Made by a program: the position numbers and the translations under genes
In this document: one piece after another, positions 25,455 to 36,376 of the stretch
Position numbering within the stretch: the stretch's first letter is position 1
Layout: every line of letters begins with the position of its first letter
Assembly (NCBI RefSeq): GCF_021044685.1
Contig: NZ_CP088014.1
Coordinates: 1,240,001-1,304,000 of the forward strand
Source: Bradyrhizobium daqingense
GTDB lineage: Bacteria; Pseudomonadota; Alphaproteobacteria; Rhizobiales; Xanthobacteraceae
Direction: 5' to 3'
DNA: 64,000 bases
The notes under the pieces: model-generated
Database searches by the model: none
Told to the model about the DNA's origin: nothing
What the model saw: only the letters and a program-made list of their open reading frames with translations

Positions 25455-28205
25455 ATGGCTTCGTTCACCGTGGCAGGCGGCTCCACAGTCACGACCGCAA
25501 AAACCGTCGGCAACAGCGATATCGGGTTCATCGAGGCGGGCGGCACGCTGTCCTCCACCACCGACATCAGCTGGACCGGGGGCTTGGCCGGAGAGACCGT
25601 GACGCTCCTCAATGCGGGGACCATCACGGCGACAAGCCGCGGCATTGACACCAAGGGCTCGTTCACGACGGGCAATCTCGTCCTCACCAACACGGCCGGG
25701 GCTAGGCTGATCACGGGCGACGACGCCTTCCGCATCAACACGGCGCTCTCCGGCGGCACTATCACGGTCGACAATTCCGGAATGATCGTGTCCGGCACTG
25801 TGGACGCGAACGGCAAGATCGTCGCCGGTACCAGCGGGCAGGCGCTCGATTTCGCCGCGATCGTCTCCGCGAACGCCGTGATCACCATCACCAACCACAT
25901 CGGCGCGGTGATCGGCGCCTCCGGCAACGACGCGATCCGTCCGGGCGCCGGCACCATCACCATCAGCAATGACGGGCTGATCGACGCCACCGCCTCGGCG
26001 AGCCGCGCGATCAACCTCAACACCTCCAATCTCACGAACATCAATTCGTTCACGCTGACCAACGGTCAGCACGGCGTCATCCAGTCGCAGGGCGATGCGG
26101 TCCGCATCACGGCCTCGACGCTGACCGCGTCCGCGACCTATTCGGTCACCGTCGACAACGCCGGCACCATCCAGTCGACGGGAACGGGCGCCAGCAACGG
26201 TCAGGCGATCGATTTCACCGACCTGGTCTCGGCCAGCGGCACCATCCACCTCACCAACCAGGCGACAGGCCTGATCAAGACGGCCGACGCGGATGCGATC
26301 CGCGGCGGCGTCAACATGGTGATCGACAATTTCGGGACGATCTTCGGCGGCGGCGTGGCCGGCGACAGCAATGACGGCATCGATTTCCAGGGCAATGCCG
26401 GCGGCGTCGTCCACAATCATGCCGGCGGCACCATCGAGGGCACGCGCCACGGCATTACCGGCGATCAGCCGATCACGATCAGCAACGATGCCGGCGGCAG
26501 CGTCATCGGCGGTGCCGGCTCCGGCATCAACATGGACACCGCGAGCACGACCAGCACGACGATCCTCAATTCCGGTCTCATCACCGGACATGCCGACGGC
26601 ATCAGCGACGGCGACGGCATCGACGTCGACGGCTTGATCGCGCTGACCAATTACGGCGCAATCACCACGACGGGCCACAGCGACGGCATCCTCGCCGAGG
26701 CGCTCACGATCGGCGGCGGCAGCATCATCAATTACGGCACGATCGAGAGCGTCGAGCGGGCGATCACGGTCGACGATTCCAATCTTGGCAACGCCTTTGC
26801 GCCGACGATGATCCATAACGAAGGCACGATCCGCGGTGGCAACGGCGAGGCGATCTCGATCACCGACACCTATGCCGACACGCTCACCAACAAGGGCATC
26901 ATCGACGGCAGCGTCGCGCTCGGCGGCGGCGAAGACACGGTGAACGACTACACCGGCGCGATCTTCACTGCCGTCATCGACGGCGGTGACGGCACCGACA
27001 CGTTCAACCTGCTCGGAAGCGGCGTCGGCACGCTGGCGGACATGGTGAATTTCGAGCGGCTCAACGTGCAGGGTGGCCATTGGAGCGTCACACATGCCGA
27101 AAGCTTCGCCGCTGGCGTCACCATCGATGCAGGAGCCCGGCTCGCGATCGCCGACGGTGGCTCGCTCACGGGCGCCATCACCAACAACGGCATCTTCGCC
27201 TCCGCCCACTCCGACGTCTTCGTGTTCGATGCCACCATCGCCGGCAGCGGCGCATTCGACCAGGCCGGCACCGGCACGACGGTGCTCAGCCAGACCAACG
27301 GTTACACCGGCGGCACGACGCTGCATGCCGGCACGCTGGAGCTCGCGGCACGCGGTGCCGCCGGCACCGGGGCGATTACCTTCGAGGACGGCGCGCAGAC
27401 GCTGAAGATCGACAAGGCGGCGCTGGACCATGGCCATCTCGACAACACCATCGAAGGCTTCGACGTCGGTGACACCATCGATCTCGCCGGCATCGGCAAG
27501 GCCAAGCAGGCGACGCTGTCGGCCGATAACGTCCTCACCATCACCGGCGGCAAGTCCGGCCCGATCACGCTGCAGCTCGACTCGCATGCCTATGCCTCGG
27601 GGCTGAACTTCCAGCTGTCCTCCGACGGCAATGGCGGCACCAAGATCACGGCCGTCGCCGACAATCTGGTCGAAGGCAATGACGGCAACAACCTGCTGGT
27701 CGCTAAGCTGTTCAGCCCGGTCGGCAGCTTCCTCGACGGCAAGGGCGGCAACGACATCCTAATTGGTGGCCTGCATTCCGACGTGCTCAATGGCGGCGGC
27801 GGCAATGATCTGCTCTACGCCGGCACCGGCGCGGATCAGTTCCGCTTCAACGGCACCGACCAGACGGCCGGCCAGCGCGGCACCGACACGGTGTTCGACC
27901 TCAATTTCGGCAAGGGCGATGCGCTGGTGTTCTACGACTACGAGGCCGGCACCTTTGCCTCATCGGGGTCGCGCCCCGCGACCGTGCTGGATACTGGCGA
28001 AGGCGCCGGCTCCGGTGCGGTGGTGAAGTCGATGGTGGCGCTGGTCGACCTCGTCAAGGCTTCGGACGACGTCACCGCCCATCGCGGCGGCGGCAACGAC
28101 CTCGTGATCGACATCAGCCAGAGCAATGGCAGCCACGAGACGATCGTGCTCGATCATCAATGGCAGGCCTATTCGCTGGCTTCAGGCGGGCATTTCTTCA
28201 GTTAG
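25455..28205 (+). CDS. Large beta-helix exoprotein with C-terminal RTX calcium-binding repeats
   Basis: The 916-residue protein lacks an N-terminal signal peptide and consists mostly of degenerate repeats with the pattern N-x-G-x-I-x-G (TITVDNSGMIVSG, TITISNDGLIDAT, VTVDNAGTIQSTG), expected to form a right-handed beta-helix. An autotransporter-like patch (GFTLxGTT-like GGTTLHAGTLELAARGAAGTG) is near residues 615-635. Near 755-800 are RTX nonapeptides (GKGGNDILIGG, NGGGGNDLLYAG). The C-terminus ends in a hydrophobic-plus-Phe-Phe-Ser tail typical of type I secretion signals. It should be exported by an ABC type I system that is not in this window. AGGGAGGG precedes ATG 25455. Role in adhesion or biofilm is a guess. 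Confidence 0.85.
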   Translation: MASFTVAGGSTVTTAKTVGNSDIGFIEAGGTLSSTTDISWTGGLAGETVTLLNAGTITATSRGIDTKGSFTTGNLVLTNTAGARLITGDDAFRINTALSGGTITVDNSGMIVSGTVDANGKIVAGTSGQALDFAAIVSANAVITITNHIGAVIGASGNDAIRPGAGTITISNDGLIDATASASRAINLNTSNLTNINSFTLTNGQHGVIQSQGDAVRITASTLTASATYSVTVDNAGTIQSTGTGASNGQAIDFTDLVSASGTIHLTNQATGLIKTADADAIRGGVNMVIDNFGTIFGGGVAGDSNDGIDFQGNAGGVVHNHAGGTIEGTRHGITGDQPITISNDAGGSVIGGAGSGINMDTASTTSTTILNSGLITGHADGISDGDGIDVDGLIALTNYGAITTTGHSDGILAEALTIGGGSIINYGTIESVERAITVDDSNLGNAFAPTMIHNEGTIRGGNGEAISITDTYADTLTNKGIIDGSVALGGGEDTVNDYTGAIFTAVIDGGDGTDTFNLLGSGVGTLADMVNFERLNVQGGHWSVTHAESFAAGVTIDAGARLAIADGGSLTGAITNNGIFASAHSDVFVFDATIAGSGAFDQAGTGTTVLSQTNGYTGGTTLHAGTLELAARGAAGTGAITFEDGAQTLKIDKAALDHGHLDNTIEGFDVGDTIDLAGIGKAKQATLSADNVLTITGGKSGPITLQLDSHAYASGLNFQLSSDGNGGTKITAVADNLVEGNDGNNLLVAKLFSPVGSFLDGKGGNDILIGGLHSDVLNGGGGNDLLYAGTGADQFRFNGTDQTAGQRGTDTVFDLNFGKGDALVFYDYEAGTFASSGSRPATVLDTGEGAGSGAVVKSMVALVDLVKASDDVTAHRGGGNDLVIDISQSNGSHETIVLDHQWQAYSLASGGHFFS

Positions 28206-28260
28206 GCTGGAGCGTCGCGCCGGGGTGGGGGCATGTCGCTGCGCGAGCGCAGCCAGCGAT

Positions 28261-28572
28261 CTACCGCTGCTCCGGCGGCACGTCCTTGACCCTCGCGCAA
28301 TGCGCCGCGACGTCGTCCAGGCCGTACTTTAGATGCACCCGCTTGTCCGACGGCGCCTGCCTGGCCGTGCAGACGCCCGGCCGCCATTCCTGCGCGGGGC
28401 GGATCGGGCGCGGCGCAAAACCGCCGCCGCAGTTCGGACAGACGTTGAAGAGCTTCGTCTCGACGCAGTCGCTGCAGAACGTGCATTCATAGGAGCAGAT
28501 CCGCGCCTCCGTCGCATGCGGCGGCAGGTCACGGTCGCAATATTCGCAGTTCGGTCGAAGCTGGAGGGCCAT
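28261..28572 (-). CDS. DUF1272 cysteine-rich protein
   Basis: The 103-residue protein has the DUF1272 zinc-binding pattern: LRPNCEYCDRDLPPHATEAR, then CSYECTFCSDC and VCPNCGGGF, giving eight cysteines in pairs. The family is a short probable zinc ribbon of unknown role. The remaining C-terminal 45 residues are basic and less conserved-looking. ATG 28572 is preferred to the ATG at 28599 because the family begins MALxLRPNCE. It is convergent with the RTX gene. Confidence 0.85.
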   Translation of the reverse strand: MALQLRPNCEYCDRDLPPHATEARICSYECTFCSDCVETKLFNVCPNCGGGFAPRPIRPAQEWRPGVCTARQAPSDKRVHLKYGLDDVAAHCARVKDVPPEQR

Positions 28573-28723
28573 GGTCGAATCTCCGCAAGCCGGCTTCAAT
28601 CATCGCAGATCGCGCCCGCCGCGCGAATGGCGTAGTTCCCTCGATTTCAGCCGGCTTGATTTCCTTGAGCGCCAGCCGAGGAAAGCACGTAGGCGACGAC
28701 GGCGTTGACGCGGAAGGGTGATA

Positions 28724-29833
28724 TTAACGCCCCGCCCAGGCCTTCGTCACCGCCCCGATCTTCGCCGCTTCCGGCTCGCGCGCCGCCGAGGGCGTGCGTG
28801 AGAAGCGCGGCGCAGGCGCAGGCTGCTTCACGCCGTGACGCTCGATGAAGACGTTGCGGGCGACCATGTGCGGATGCTGCGTTGCCTCCGACATGGTCAG
28901 GACAGGCGCGAAGCAGATGTCGGTGCCTTCCATGATCTTGCACCAGTCCTCGCGGGTCTTGCTCTTGAACACGGTCTTGAGCTTCTCCTTCAGCGCGGGC
29001 CAGGCTCTGGGATTCATCTGCGCGTCGAAATCGGCGTCGGTCAGGCCCGCATGCTCGCGCAGCAGCGCGTAGAATTGCGGCTCGATCGAGCCGATCGACA
29101 CGAAGTGCCCGCAGGCGCATTCATAGACGCCGTAGAAATGCGCGCCGCCGTCGAGGAAGTTCTGGTTGCGGCCTTCGATCCAGCGGCCGAGCGTCGTCAT
29201 GTCGAAGAAGAACGACATCAGCGAGGCCGCGCCGTCGCACATCGCGGCGTCGACCACCTGGCCCTTGCCGGACTTTTGCGCTTCCAGAAGCGCGGCGAGC
29301 ACGCCGACGACGAGATAGAGTGCACCACCGCCGAAATCGCCGACCAGGTTGAGCGGCGGCACCGGCGTCTCCTCGGTGCCGATCGCGGCCAGCGCGCCGG
29401 TGATGGAGATGTAGTTGATGTCGTGCCCGGCGGCGTTGGCGAGCGGGCCTTCCTGGCCCCAGCCGGTCATGCGGCCATAGACCAGTTTTGGGTTGCGCGC
29501 GAGCACGACGTCGGGTCCTAGCCCGAGGCGCTCCATCACGCCGGGACGGAAGCCTTCGACCAGTGCATCGGCGCTGGCGAGCAGGTCGAGTACCTCTGCA
29601 ATCGCTGCCTTGTCCTTGAGGTCGAGCTCGATCACCTTGCGGCCACGTCCCGCCACCGACTTCATGCTCTTCTTCGCGCCGACGCGATCGAGCGTGACGA
29701 CGTCGGCGCCCATGTCGGCCAGCATCATGCAGGCGAACGGACCGGGTCCGATGCCGGCGAATTCGACGATGCGAAAGCCCGACAGCGGGCCGGAGGTACG
29801 GACGGAGGAGGTGGGGGCTGATTTATCGAGCAC
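28724..29833 (-). CDS. CaiB/BaiF-type family III CoA transferase (alpha-methylacyl-CoA racemase-like)
   Basis: The 369-residue protein begins GFRIVEFAGIGPGPFACMML and has the catalytic-type Asp in AAGHDINYISITGALAAIG, both usual in family III CoA transferases and AMACR-like racemases. The NLVGDFGGGALYLVVGVLAAL stretch also fits the AMACR subgroup. It either moves CoA between carboxylic acids or epimerises 2-methylacyl-CoA; sequence alone favours the racemase branch. It lies downstream of the coxSLM cluster on the same strand, but a strong terminator separates them, so it is probably transcribed separately. Confidence 0.88.
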   Translation of the reverse strand: MLDKSAPTSSVRTSGPLSGFRIVEFAGIGPGPFACMMLADMGADVVTLDRVGAKKSMKSVAGRGRKVIELDLKDKAAIAEVLDLLASADALVEGFRPGVMERLGLGPDVVLARNPKLVYGRMTGWGQEGPLANAAGHDINYISITGALAAIGTEETPVPPLNLVGDFGGGALYLVVGVLAALLEAQKSGKGQVVDAAMCDGAASLMSFFFDMTTLGRWIEGRNQNFLDGGAHFYGVYECACGHFVSIGSIEPQFYALLREHAGLTDADFDAQMNPRAWPALKEKLKTVFKSKTREDWCKIMEGTDICFAPVLTMSEATQHPHMVARNVFIERHGVKQPAPAPRFSRTPSAAREPEAAKIGAVTKAWAGR

Positions 29834-29974
29834 GTTGTTGTTTCCTCGGGTCGCGGGCGGATCGTCGATGGGTCGGCGAGTGCCTCGGACACGCCTCTTC
29901 GGGCGAGTTAATTGGCTGATTAACTTTTCTCGCCTTCACGCCGGCGAGGCAAGCGGTTTTCATGCCGCACGGGC

Positions 29975-30007
29975 AAAATAAAACGGCGCGCACCGAAGTG
30001 CGCGCCG
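29975..30007 (-). terminator. Intrinsic terminator of coxSLM
   Basis: Read on the minus strand, a perfect 10-bp G/C stem (CGGCGCGCAC at 29984-29993 with its complement at 29998-30007) closes a four-base loop and is followed by TTTTATTTT. It begins 25 bases after the coxM stop. Confidence 0.9.
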
Positions 30008-30031
30008 CGGAAAATTTGTGTCGAGGCGCTA

Positions 30032-30832
30032 TCAGCTCGCGGCAGCTACCGCGCGCTGCGCCATGACCTTGACGAGGTTGGCACGATATTCCGCCGTGCC
30101 GTGGATATCGGCCAGCAATCCGTTCGCCGAAACACTGACGCTGTCGATCGCGGACGGCGACCAGTTCGCCTTCAGCGCGGCTTCGATTGCGGGGACGCGC
30201 ATCACGCCGCTCTGCGAGGCGCCGGTGGCGGCCACCCGAACCTCGCCCGACTTGGTCTGCGCGACGAACACGCCGGTCAGCGCGAAGCGCGAGGCCGGGT
30301 GCCGCATCTTCTCATAGCCCGCCTTCGCCGGCACGGGGAACGACACGGCGGTGATGATCTCGCCGTCTTCGAGCGCTGTCGTGAACAGGCCCTGGAAGAA
30401 GTCCTCAGCCGCAATCGACCGCTTGTTGGTCTTCACGGTGGCGCCGAGCGCGAGCAGCGCGGCGGGGAAATCCGCCGCGGGATCGTTGTTGGCGATCGAA
30501 CCGCCGATCGTGCCGCGATAGCGCACCGCGGGATCGCCGAGCACCGAGGTGAGATAGGCGATCGCGGGGATCGCCTTCTTCACGTCGGCATTCGTCATGA
30601 TGTCGTAATAGGTCGTCGCGGCCTTGATGGTCAGCGTGTCGCCCGAGAGTTCGACGCCCTGCAGCTCCTTGATCTTGCCGAGATCGATGACGTCGGAGGG
30701 ACTTGCGAGGCGCTGCTTCATCACCGGCAGCAGCGTCTGGCCGCCGGCAAGGAACTTGGCTTCGCTGCTCTTGCCGAACAGGCTGACGGCTTCGTCGACC
30801 GAGGAGGCGCGATGATAAGTGGTCTGGTACAT
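30032..30832 (-). CDS. coxM: CoxM-like FAD-binding subunit of a molybdenum hydroxylase
   Basis: The 266-residue protein has the FAD-binding signatures of the xanthine dehydrogenase family M subunit: FLAGGQTLLPVMKQRLASP near residues 26-44 and the VRYRGTIGGSIANNDPAAD loop near 100-120. It passes electrons from the 2Fe-2S subunit to an acceptor. It begins 14 bases after the coxL stop and is the third gene of the cluster. ATG 30832 gives MYQTTYHRASSVDEAV; an upstream open frame lies inside coxL. The order S-L-M is the one found in form II clusters rather than the M-S-L order of true CO oxidisers. Confidence 0.92.
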   Translation of the reverse strand: MYQTTYHRASSVDEAVSLFGKSSEAKFLAGGQTLLPVMKQRLASPSDVIDLGKIKELQGVELSGDTLTIKAATTYYDIMTNADVKKAIPAIAYLTSVLGDPAVRYRGTIGGSIANNDPAADFPAALLALGATVKTNKRSIAAEDFFQGLFTTALEDGEIITAVSFPVPAKAGYEKMRHPASRFALTGVFVAQTKSGEVRVAATGASQSGVMRVPAIEAALKANWSPSAIDSVSVSANGLLADIHGTAEYRANLVKVMAQRAVAAAS

Positions 30833-30846
30833 CTTGGTGCTCCCTC

Positions 30847-33189
30847 TCAAGCCGCGTGGATGGTGCGCCACACCCTGTCGGGGGTTGCGGGCATTTCCAG
30901 ATTGTTCTTGCCGATCGCATCTGTGATCGCGTTGATCACGGCTGCCGACGCGCCGATCGCGCCGGCCTCGCCGCACCCCTTGATGCCCAGCGGATTGCCT
31001 GGGCACAGCGTGGTGGTGTGGGAGAGATTGAACGACGGCACGTCGTCGGCGCGCGGCATGGCGTAATCCATGAACGAAGCCGTGATCGGCTGGCCATTGG
31101 CATCGTAGATCGCGTGTTCGAGCAGCGCCTGCCCGATGCCTTGGACAAGGCCGCCATGGACCTGGCCCTCGACGATCATCGGGTTGATCAGCCGGCCGAA
31201 ATCGTCGGCCGCGACGAAGTTGACGAAGCTGGTCTTGCCCGTGCCGGGATCGACCTCGAGCTCGCAGATATAGGCGCCGGCCGGGAAGGTGAAGTTGGTC
31301 GGGTCGTAGAAGGCGCTTTCCTTCAGGCCCGGCTCCATCCCGTCAGGCAGGTTGTGCGCGGTGTAGGCTGCGAGCGCGACCATCGGGAAGGCGATCGCCT
31401 TGTCGGTGCCCGTCACCTTGAACTCGCCGTTCTCGATGACGATGTCGGCCTCCGACGCCTCGAGCGCATGCGCCGCGATCTTCTTGGCCTTGGATTCCAT
31501 CTTCTCCATGGCCTTCAGGATCGCAGTGAGACCGACGGCGGCCGAGCGCGAACCGTAAGTGCCCATGCCGAACTGCACCTTGTCGGTGTCGCCATGGACG
31601 ATCGAGACCTGGCTGATGGGAACGCCGAGGCGGTCGGCAACGAGCTGACAGAAGGTGGTCTCGTGGCCCTGACCGTGGCTATGCGATCCCGTCAGAATCT
31701 CGATGGTGCCGACCGGGTTGACGCGCACCTCCGCCGATTCCCACAGGCCGACGCCGGCACCCAAGCTGCCGACCGCCTTGGACGGCGCGATGCCGCAGGC
31801 CTCGATGTAGCAGGACACGCCGATGCCGCGCAGCTTGCCTTGCGACTTCGCCTGGGCCTTGCGCGCGGCAAAGCCGGCATAGTCGATCGCCTTCATCGCG
31901 GCATCGAGCGAGGCGTTGAAGTCGCCGGTGTCATAGGCCATGATCACCGGCGTCTGGTGCGGGAACTGGGTGATGAAGTTGGTCCGGCGCAGCTCGGCCG
32001 GATCGACCTTCAACTGCCGCGCCGCCGTCTCCATCAGACGTTCGATCAGGTAGCTCGCCTCCGGGCGGCCGGCGCCGCGATAGGCGTCCACCGGCGTGGT
32101 GTTGGTGTAGACCCCGATCACCTCGGCATGGATCGCCGGGATGTTGTACTGGCCCGACAGCAGCGTCGCGTAGAGATAAGTCGGCACCGAGGACGAGAAC
32201 AGCGACATGTAGGCGCCGAAATTGGCGTAGGTCTTCACCTTGAAACCGGTGATCTTGTTGTTGGCGTCGAACGCCATCTCCGCGTGAGTCACATGGTCGC
32301 GGCCATGCGCGTCGGTGAGGAAGGCCTCAGTGCGGTCGCTGGTCCATTTCACGGGGCGGCCGACCTTCTTCGAAGCCCACAACGCCACCATCTCTTCGGG
32401 ATAGATGAAGATCTTGGAGCCGAAGCCGCCGCCGACATCGGGCGCGATCACGCGCAGCTTGTGCTCGGGGGCGATGTTGTAGAACGCCGACAGCACGAGG
32501 CGGGCGACGTGCGGGTTCTGCGAGGTCGTGTAGAGCGTGAAATGCTCTTCCGCCGCATCGTAATCGGCGATCGCCGCGCGCGGCTCCATCGCGTTGGGGG
32601 CAAGGCGGTTGTTGGTGACGTCGAGCTTGACGACATTGGCGGCCTTGGCGAAGGCTGCATCGGTCGCGGCCTCGTCGCCGATCACCCAGTCATAGACCTG
32701 ATTGCCGGGGGCTTCCGGGTGCAGCTGCGGCGCGCCTGGTTTGATGGCGGCCTGCATGTCGGCCACGGCCGGCAGCTCCTCGTAGTCGATGACGACGGCC
32801 TCTGCCGCGTCGCGCGCCAGATTCTTGCTGTCGGCGATCACCACCGCGACGGCCTGACCGACGAAGCGCACCGTCTCCGGCGCCATCGCCGGCCATGCGC
32901 CCATCTTCATTGGGCTGCCGTCCTTGGAGGTGATGGCCCAGCCGCAGATGAGGTTGCCGACCTTGTCGTCGACGAGTTGCTGGCCGGTGAGCACCGCGAC
33001 CACGCCCGGCATGTTCAGCGCGGCGGACGAGTCGATCTTCCTCACCTTCGCGTGCGCGTGCGGGCTGCGGATGAAATAGGCATGGGTCATGCCCTGCAAT
33101 TTGATGTCGTCGACGTAGCGGCCCTTGCCGGTAATGAAACGCTTGTCTTCCTTGCGCACGACGCGTGCGCCGATGCCTTCAACACCCAT
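30847..33189 (-). CDS. coxL: Form II CoxL-like molybdopterin-binding large subunit
   Basis: The 780-residue protein holds the molybdenum cofactor. The active-site loop reads AYRGAGR (about residues 366-372), the form II signature, and not the AYxCSFR loop of form I CO dehydrogenase that carries the Cu-bound Cys. Other family motifs are [15 protein letters not shown], and [31 protein letters not shown] near the cofactor. A true CO dehydrogenase role is therefore unlikely; an aldehyde or N-heterocycle hydroxylase is more plausible. It forms a transcription unit with coxS (81 bases upstream) and coxM (14 bases downstream). Confidence 0.94.
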   Translation of the reverse strand: MGVEGIGARVVRKEDKRFITGKGRYVDDIKLQGMTHAYFIRSPHAHAKVRKIDSSAALNMPGVVAVLTGQQLVDDKVGNLICGWAITSKDGSPMKMGAWPAMAPETVRFVGQAVAVVIADSKNLARDAAEAVVIDYEELPAVADMQAAIKPGAPQLHPEAPGNQVYDWVIGDEAATDAAFAKAANVVKLDVTNNRLAPNAMEPRAAIADYDAAEEHFTLYTTSQNPHVARLVLSAFYNIAPEHKLRVIAPDVGGGFGSKIFIYPEEMVALWASKKVGRPVKWTSDRTEAFLTDAHGRDHVTHAEMAFDANNKITGFKVKTYANFGAYMSLFSSSVPTYLYATLLSGQYNIPAIHAEVIGVYTNTTPVDAYRGAGRPEASYLIERLMETAARQLKVDPAELRRTNFITQFPHQTPVIMAYDTGDFNASLDAAMKAIDYAGFAARKAQAKSQGKLRGIGVSCYIEACGIAPSKAVGSLGAGVGLWESAEVRVNPVGTIEILTGSHSHGQGHETTFCQLVADRLGVPISQVSIVHGDTDKVQFGMGTYGSRSAAVGLTAILKAMEKMESKAKKIAAHALEASEADIVIENGEFKVTGTDKAIAFPMVALAAYTAHNLPDGMEPGLKESAFYDPTNFTFPAGAYICELEVDPGTGKTSFVNFVAADDFGRLINPMIVEGQVHGGLVQGIGQALLEHAIYDANGQPITASFMDYAMPRADDVPSFNLSHTTTLCPGNPLGIKGCGEAGAIGASAAVINAITDAIGKNNLEMPATPDRVWRTIHAA

Positions 33190-33270
33190 GTCTGGTCCTC
33201 CCGACCGGAATTTCGTTGATCCGCGCTTTCCATCGAAAGCCGCGGTGGTTTTTTGTTTGCGACGGCCGCT

Positions 33271-33756
<486 letters not shown>

Positions 33757-33982
33757 GTGAAGTCCTCCCGGATTGATTTTGATTGCTTCTAATTAGAGAC
33801 CACCGACCCGGAACTTTGCAACTGGGATTTTGGTCGCCGGGGTCATGGAAAAGTCATCGATCCAGACCGGCCCCCGCTTGATTTGCGGGCGGTCCGACTG
33901 GGTCTGTGCGATCAGAGCACCGGGGATGCCAAAGCGCCATCCCGATCGGCCTTTGGCCGAGGGCATCCGGCAGATGAGCTGC

Positions 33983-34002
33983 CAAATTTACCGCCCCTTA
34001 TC
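33983..34002 (+). promoter_or_regulatory. Upstream element shared by the two chemoreceptor genes (copy 1)
   Basis: CAAATTTACC, four bases, then CTTATC. The same arrangement with the same spacing recurs at 36271-36290 ahead of the second chemoreceptor gene. It lies 80 bases from the start codon and may be part of the promoter. Confidence 0.5.
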
Positions 34003-34081
34003 GATTCTGCCTTAGTTTTGCGCATCCGGATCGGGAGGCGGGGCGCCTCCGGATCTCGGCTGAATGAAAATGGGGGTTGGA

Positions 34082-36121
34082 ATGTCCGGGCGTATCGGGT
34101 CGCCGTCGAAGCGTACACTGTTTCCGACTCTCAGGTTCCGGGCCAAGGTCATTCTGGGCTTCGCCGCCGTGCTGGTGATCTCCGCCGGCAGCATGGCCTT
34201 CTCTTATCTGGGCTTCGAGCGGGTGGCGGCCGGGGTCGAATCCTACCGCAGCAGTGTGTCCGAGGCCGACCTTGCCCGCACCATCGACCGCGAGCTGATC
34301 GCCTATCGCGCCGCGGCCCGCTATTTCGTCGTGACCGGCAAGGAGGACGACGCCAAGGCGGCGCTGGAGGCAGAGGCCAGCCTGAAGAATGCGATCGATC
34401 AGGCTGTCAAGAGCGCCAACAAGCCGGCCCGGCGGGAGGCCCTCGACAAGCTCGGCAAGGAGTTTTCCAAGTTCTCCGCGACCTTCGCCAAGATCCTGCA
34501 AGCCAAGCGCGACAGCGCGCTGCTGGTCCAGAACCAGCTCCAGCGCAACGCCAATCTCCTGAAATACAAGCTCGACGACATCGGCAACAACGCGTCCGAC
34601 TCCGAAGCGCAGGCGATCGAGTTCGGGACCAAGCAGGTCAATGCCCAGTTCCAGACCGCAAGCTCCGCGGCGAGCAATTTCATCCTCAATTCCGATCAGG
34701 CGACAGCCAGCAGCGCGGTCGCCCGGCTGAAATTCGTCGAGAACTCGCTGGGCTCGGTCTATTCCATGGACGACAAGATCGTCGCCGGGCTGAAGGACGC
34801 CAAAGCGCTGCTTGGCGCCTATCGCGAAGCGCTGGAGAAGCTGATCGCCAACGCCAAGATGATCGATGACCTCGTGACCGAAATGAGCGGCTCGGCCGGC
34901 GCGATCCTGCAGGGCGCCAGCGCCATGAAGGCGGACCTCGTCGCCGAACAGCAGCGGCTGGATGCGGAATCGGAGACGACCATCGGGCAGACCGAGCAAC
35001 TGGTGCTGATCCTCGCCGTCGGCGGCACGTTGCTTGGTGCGGTTCTCGCCTTCCTGCTCGGGACCGGTATGTCGCGTCCGATGATCGCGATGTGCAAGGC
35101 GATGCGGGAGTTGGCCTCGGGCAATTTCGACGTGGTGCTGCCGGGTTTGGGACGCAAGGACGAGATCGGTGAGATGGCCGGCGCGGTCGAGGAGTTCAAG
35201 GTTCAGGCCGTGGCCAAGGCCGAGCGCGATGCCGCCGCCAGCGAAGTCCAGAACCGGGAGCAGGCGGCCAGCCGCCGCGCCGAGCTGATTCGCTTTGCCG
35301 ACGATTTCGAGAGCGCGGTCGGCGCCATCGTCTCCAACGTCTCGGCCTCCGCCGTGCAGCTGGAATCGGCGGCATCCACGCTGACCCGCACCGCCGAGAC
35401 CACGCAGAGCCTGTCGAGCCAGGTCGCCGGCGTCTCCGAGCAGGCCTCCTCCAACATGCAGTCGGTCGCAACCGCGACCGAGGAGCTCTCGGCTTCGGTC
35501 GAGGAGATCGGCCGCCAGGTCCGTGATTCCAGCCGCATTGCCGAAAATGCCGTGGTGCAGGCGAGGGAGACCGACGGCCGTATCGGCAAGCTGTCGCATG
35601 CCGCCCAGCAGATCGGCGAGGTGGTCAAGCTGATCACGGCGATCGCCGAGCAGACCAATCTCCTGGCGCTCAACGCCACCATCGAGGCGGCTCGCGCCGG
35701 TGAGGCCGGCCGCGGTTTCGCCGTGGTCGCAAGCGAGGTGAAGTCGCTGGCGAGCCAGACCGCGAAGGCGACGGACGAGATCTCCTCGCACATCACGGGC
35801 ATGCAGGGCGCCACGGCCGAATCGGTCGCCGCGATCAAGGAGATCGGCGCGACCATCGGCCAAATCTCGTCGATCTCGACCTCGATCGCGAGCGCGGTGG
35901 AGCAGCAGGGCGCGGCGACGCAGGAGATCGCGCGCAGCGTCCAGACGGTCGCGCAGGGCACCCAGACGGCCGCCACCGACATCGGCGAGGTCAACCGCGG
36001 CGCCGCCGAGACCGGCTCGGCCTCGGAGGAGGTGCTGCATTCGGCCAAGACGCTGTCGAGCGAAAGCACCCGCCTGCGCGCCGAGCTCGACCGCTTCATG
36101 GCGAATATCAGGGCGGCGTAA
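34082..36121 (+). CDS. Methyl-accepting chemotaxis protein, tandem copy 1
   Basis: The 679-residue receptor has a first membrane helix (about residues 21-45, [20 protein letters not shown]), a mostly helical periplasmic sensor region (about 46-305, with DREL-like four-helix-bundle character), a second helix (about 308-330), HAMP (about 330-385) and a signalling domain with the hairpin tip [24 protein letters not shown]. From about residue 331 it is almost identical to the next gene. ATG 34082 was chosen because GGGGGTTGG precedes it and the second copy starts at the equivalent point; ATG 34064 and 34070 are also in frame. Ligand unknown. Confidence 0.93.
   Translation: MSGRIGSPSKRTLFPTLRFRAKVILGFAAVLVISAGSMAFSYLGFERVAAGVESYRSSVSEADLARTIDRELIAYRAAARYFVVTGKEDDAKAALEAEASLKNAIDQAVKSANKPARREALDKLGKEFSKFSATFAKILQAKRDSALLVQNQLQRNANLLKYKLDDIGNNASDSEAQAIEFGTKQVNAQFQTASSAASNFILNSDQATASSAVARLKFVENSLGSVYSMDDKIVAGLKDAKALLGAYREALEKLIANAKMIDDLVTEMSGSAGAILQGASAMKADLVAEQQRLDAESETTIGQTEQLVLILAVGGTLLGAVLAFLLGTGMSRPMIAMCKAMRELASGNFDVVLPGLGRKDEIGEMAGAVEEFKVQAVAKAERDAAASEVQNREQAASRRAELIRFADDFESAVGAIVSNVSASAVQLESAASTLTRTAETTQSLSSQVAGVSEQASSNMQSVATATEELSASVEEIGRQVRDSSRIAENAVVQARETDGRIGKLSHAAQQIGEVVKLITAIAEQTNLLALNATIEAARAGEAGRGFAVVASEVKSLASQTAKATDEISSHITGMQGATAESVAAIKEIGATIGQISSISTSIASAVEQQGAATQEIARSVQTVAQGTQTAATDIGEVNRGAAETGSASEEVLHSAKTLSSESTRLRAELDRFMANIRAA
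35072..36121 (+). repeat. Direct repeat copy 1, HAMP and signalling part of the chemoreceptor genes
   Basis: This 1050-base stretch matches 37361-38410 with a constant 2289-base offset and only scattered third-position differences (for example GAAGCC for GAGGCC). The sensor-coding halves upstream are far less alike. Some likeness continues past the stops (TAAGGCGCTGCGCGTTAAGCG against TAAAGCGCTACGCATTAAGCG). Confidence 0.93.
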
Positions 36122-36270
36122 GGCGCTGCGCGTTAAGCGTGCGGCTATCGCTCCACACTCCGCTTGTTCGGGACGACGGCGGAGCGAGGGGCGCCACCTC
36201 ATTTGCAACATTGCGAGTAAACGCGCCTTAACGATTTCATCGTCTCGCTCTAGCGCCAGTCGCGGTGCCA

Positions 36271-36290
36271 CAAATTTACCACAGCTTATC
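36271..36290 (+). promoter_or_regulatory. Upstream element shared by the two chemoreceptor genes (copy 2)
   Basis: CAAATTTACC-N4-CTTATC, identical in both blocks and spacing to 33983-34002, 87 bases ahead of the second chemoreceptor start. Confidence 0.5.
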
Positions 36291-36376
36291 CTTTGCCCCG
36301 TAACGTGCCGCAGAGCCGGGAAGCGGGCTGCTTCCGGGCTGCGCCTGGTTTTCCGCGAATGGAATGGGGTGGGGGA

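Noticed and set aside
25236..27587. A 783-codon open frame antisense to the RTX gene
   Set aside because: Regular Asp/Gly/Val repeats mirror the beta-helix repeats of the real gene, and no ribosome-binding site or family motif was seen.
30856..33219. A 787-codon open frame antisense to coxL
   Set aside because: It mirrors coxL almost exactly and has no recognisable domain.
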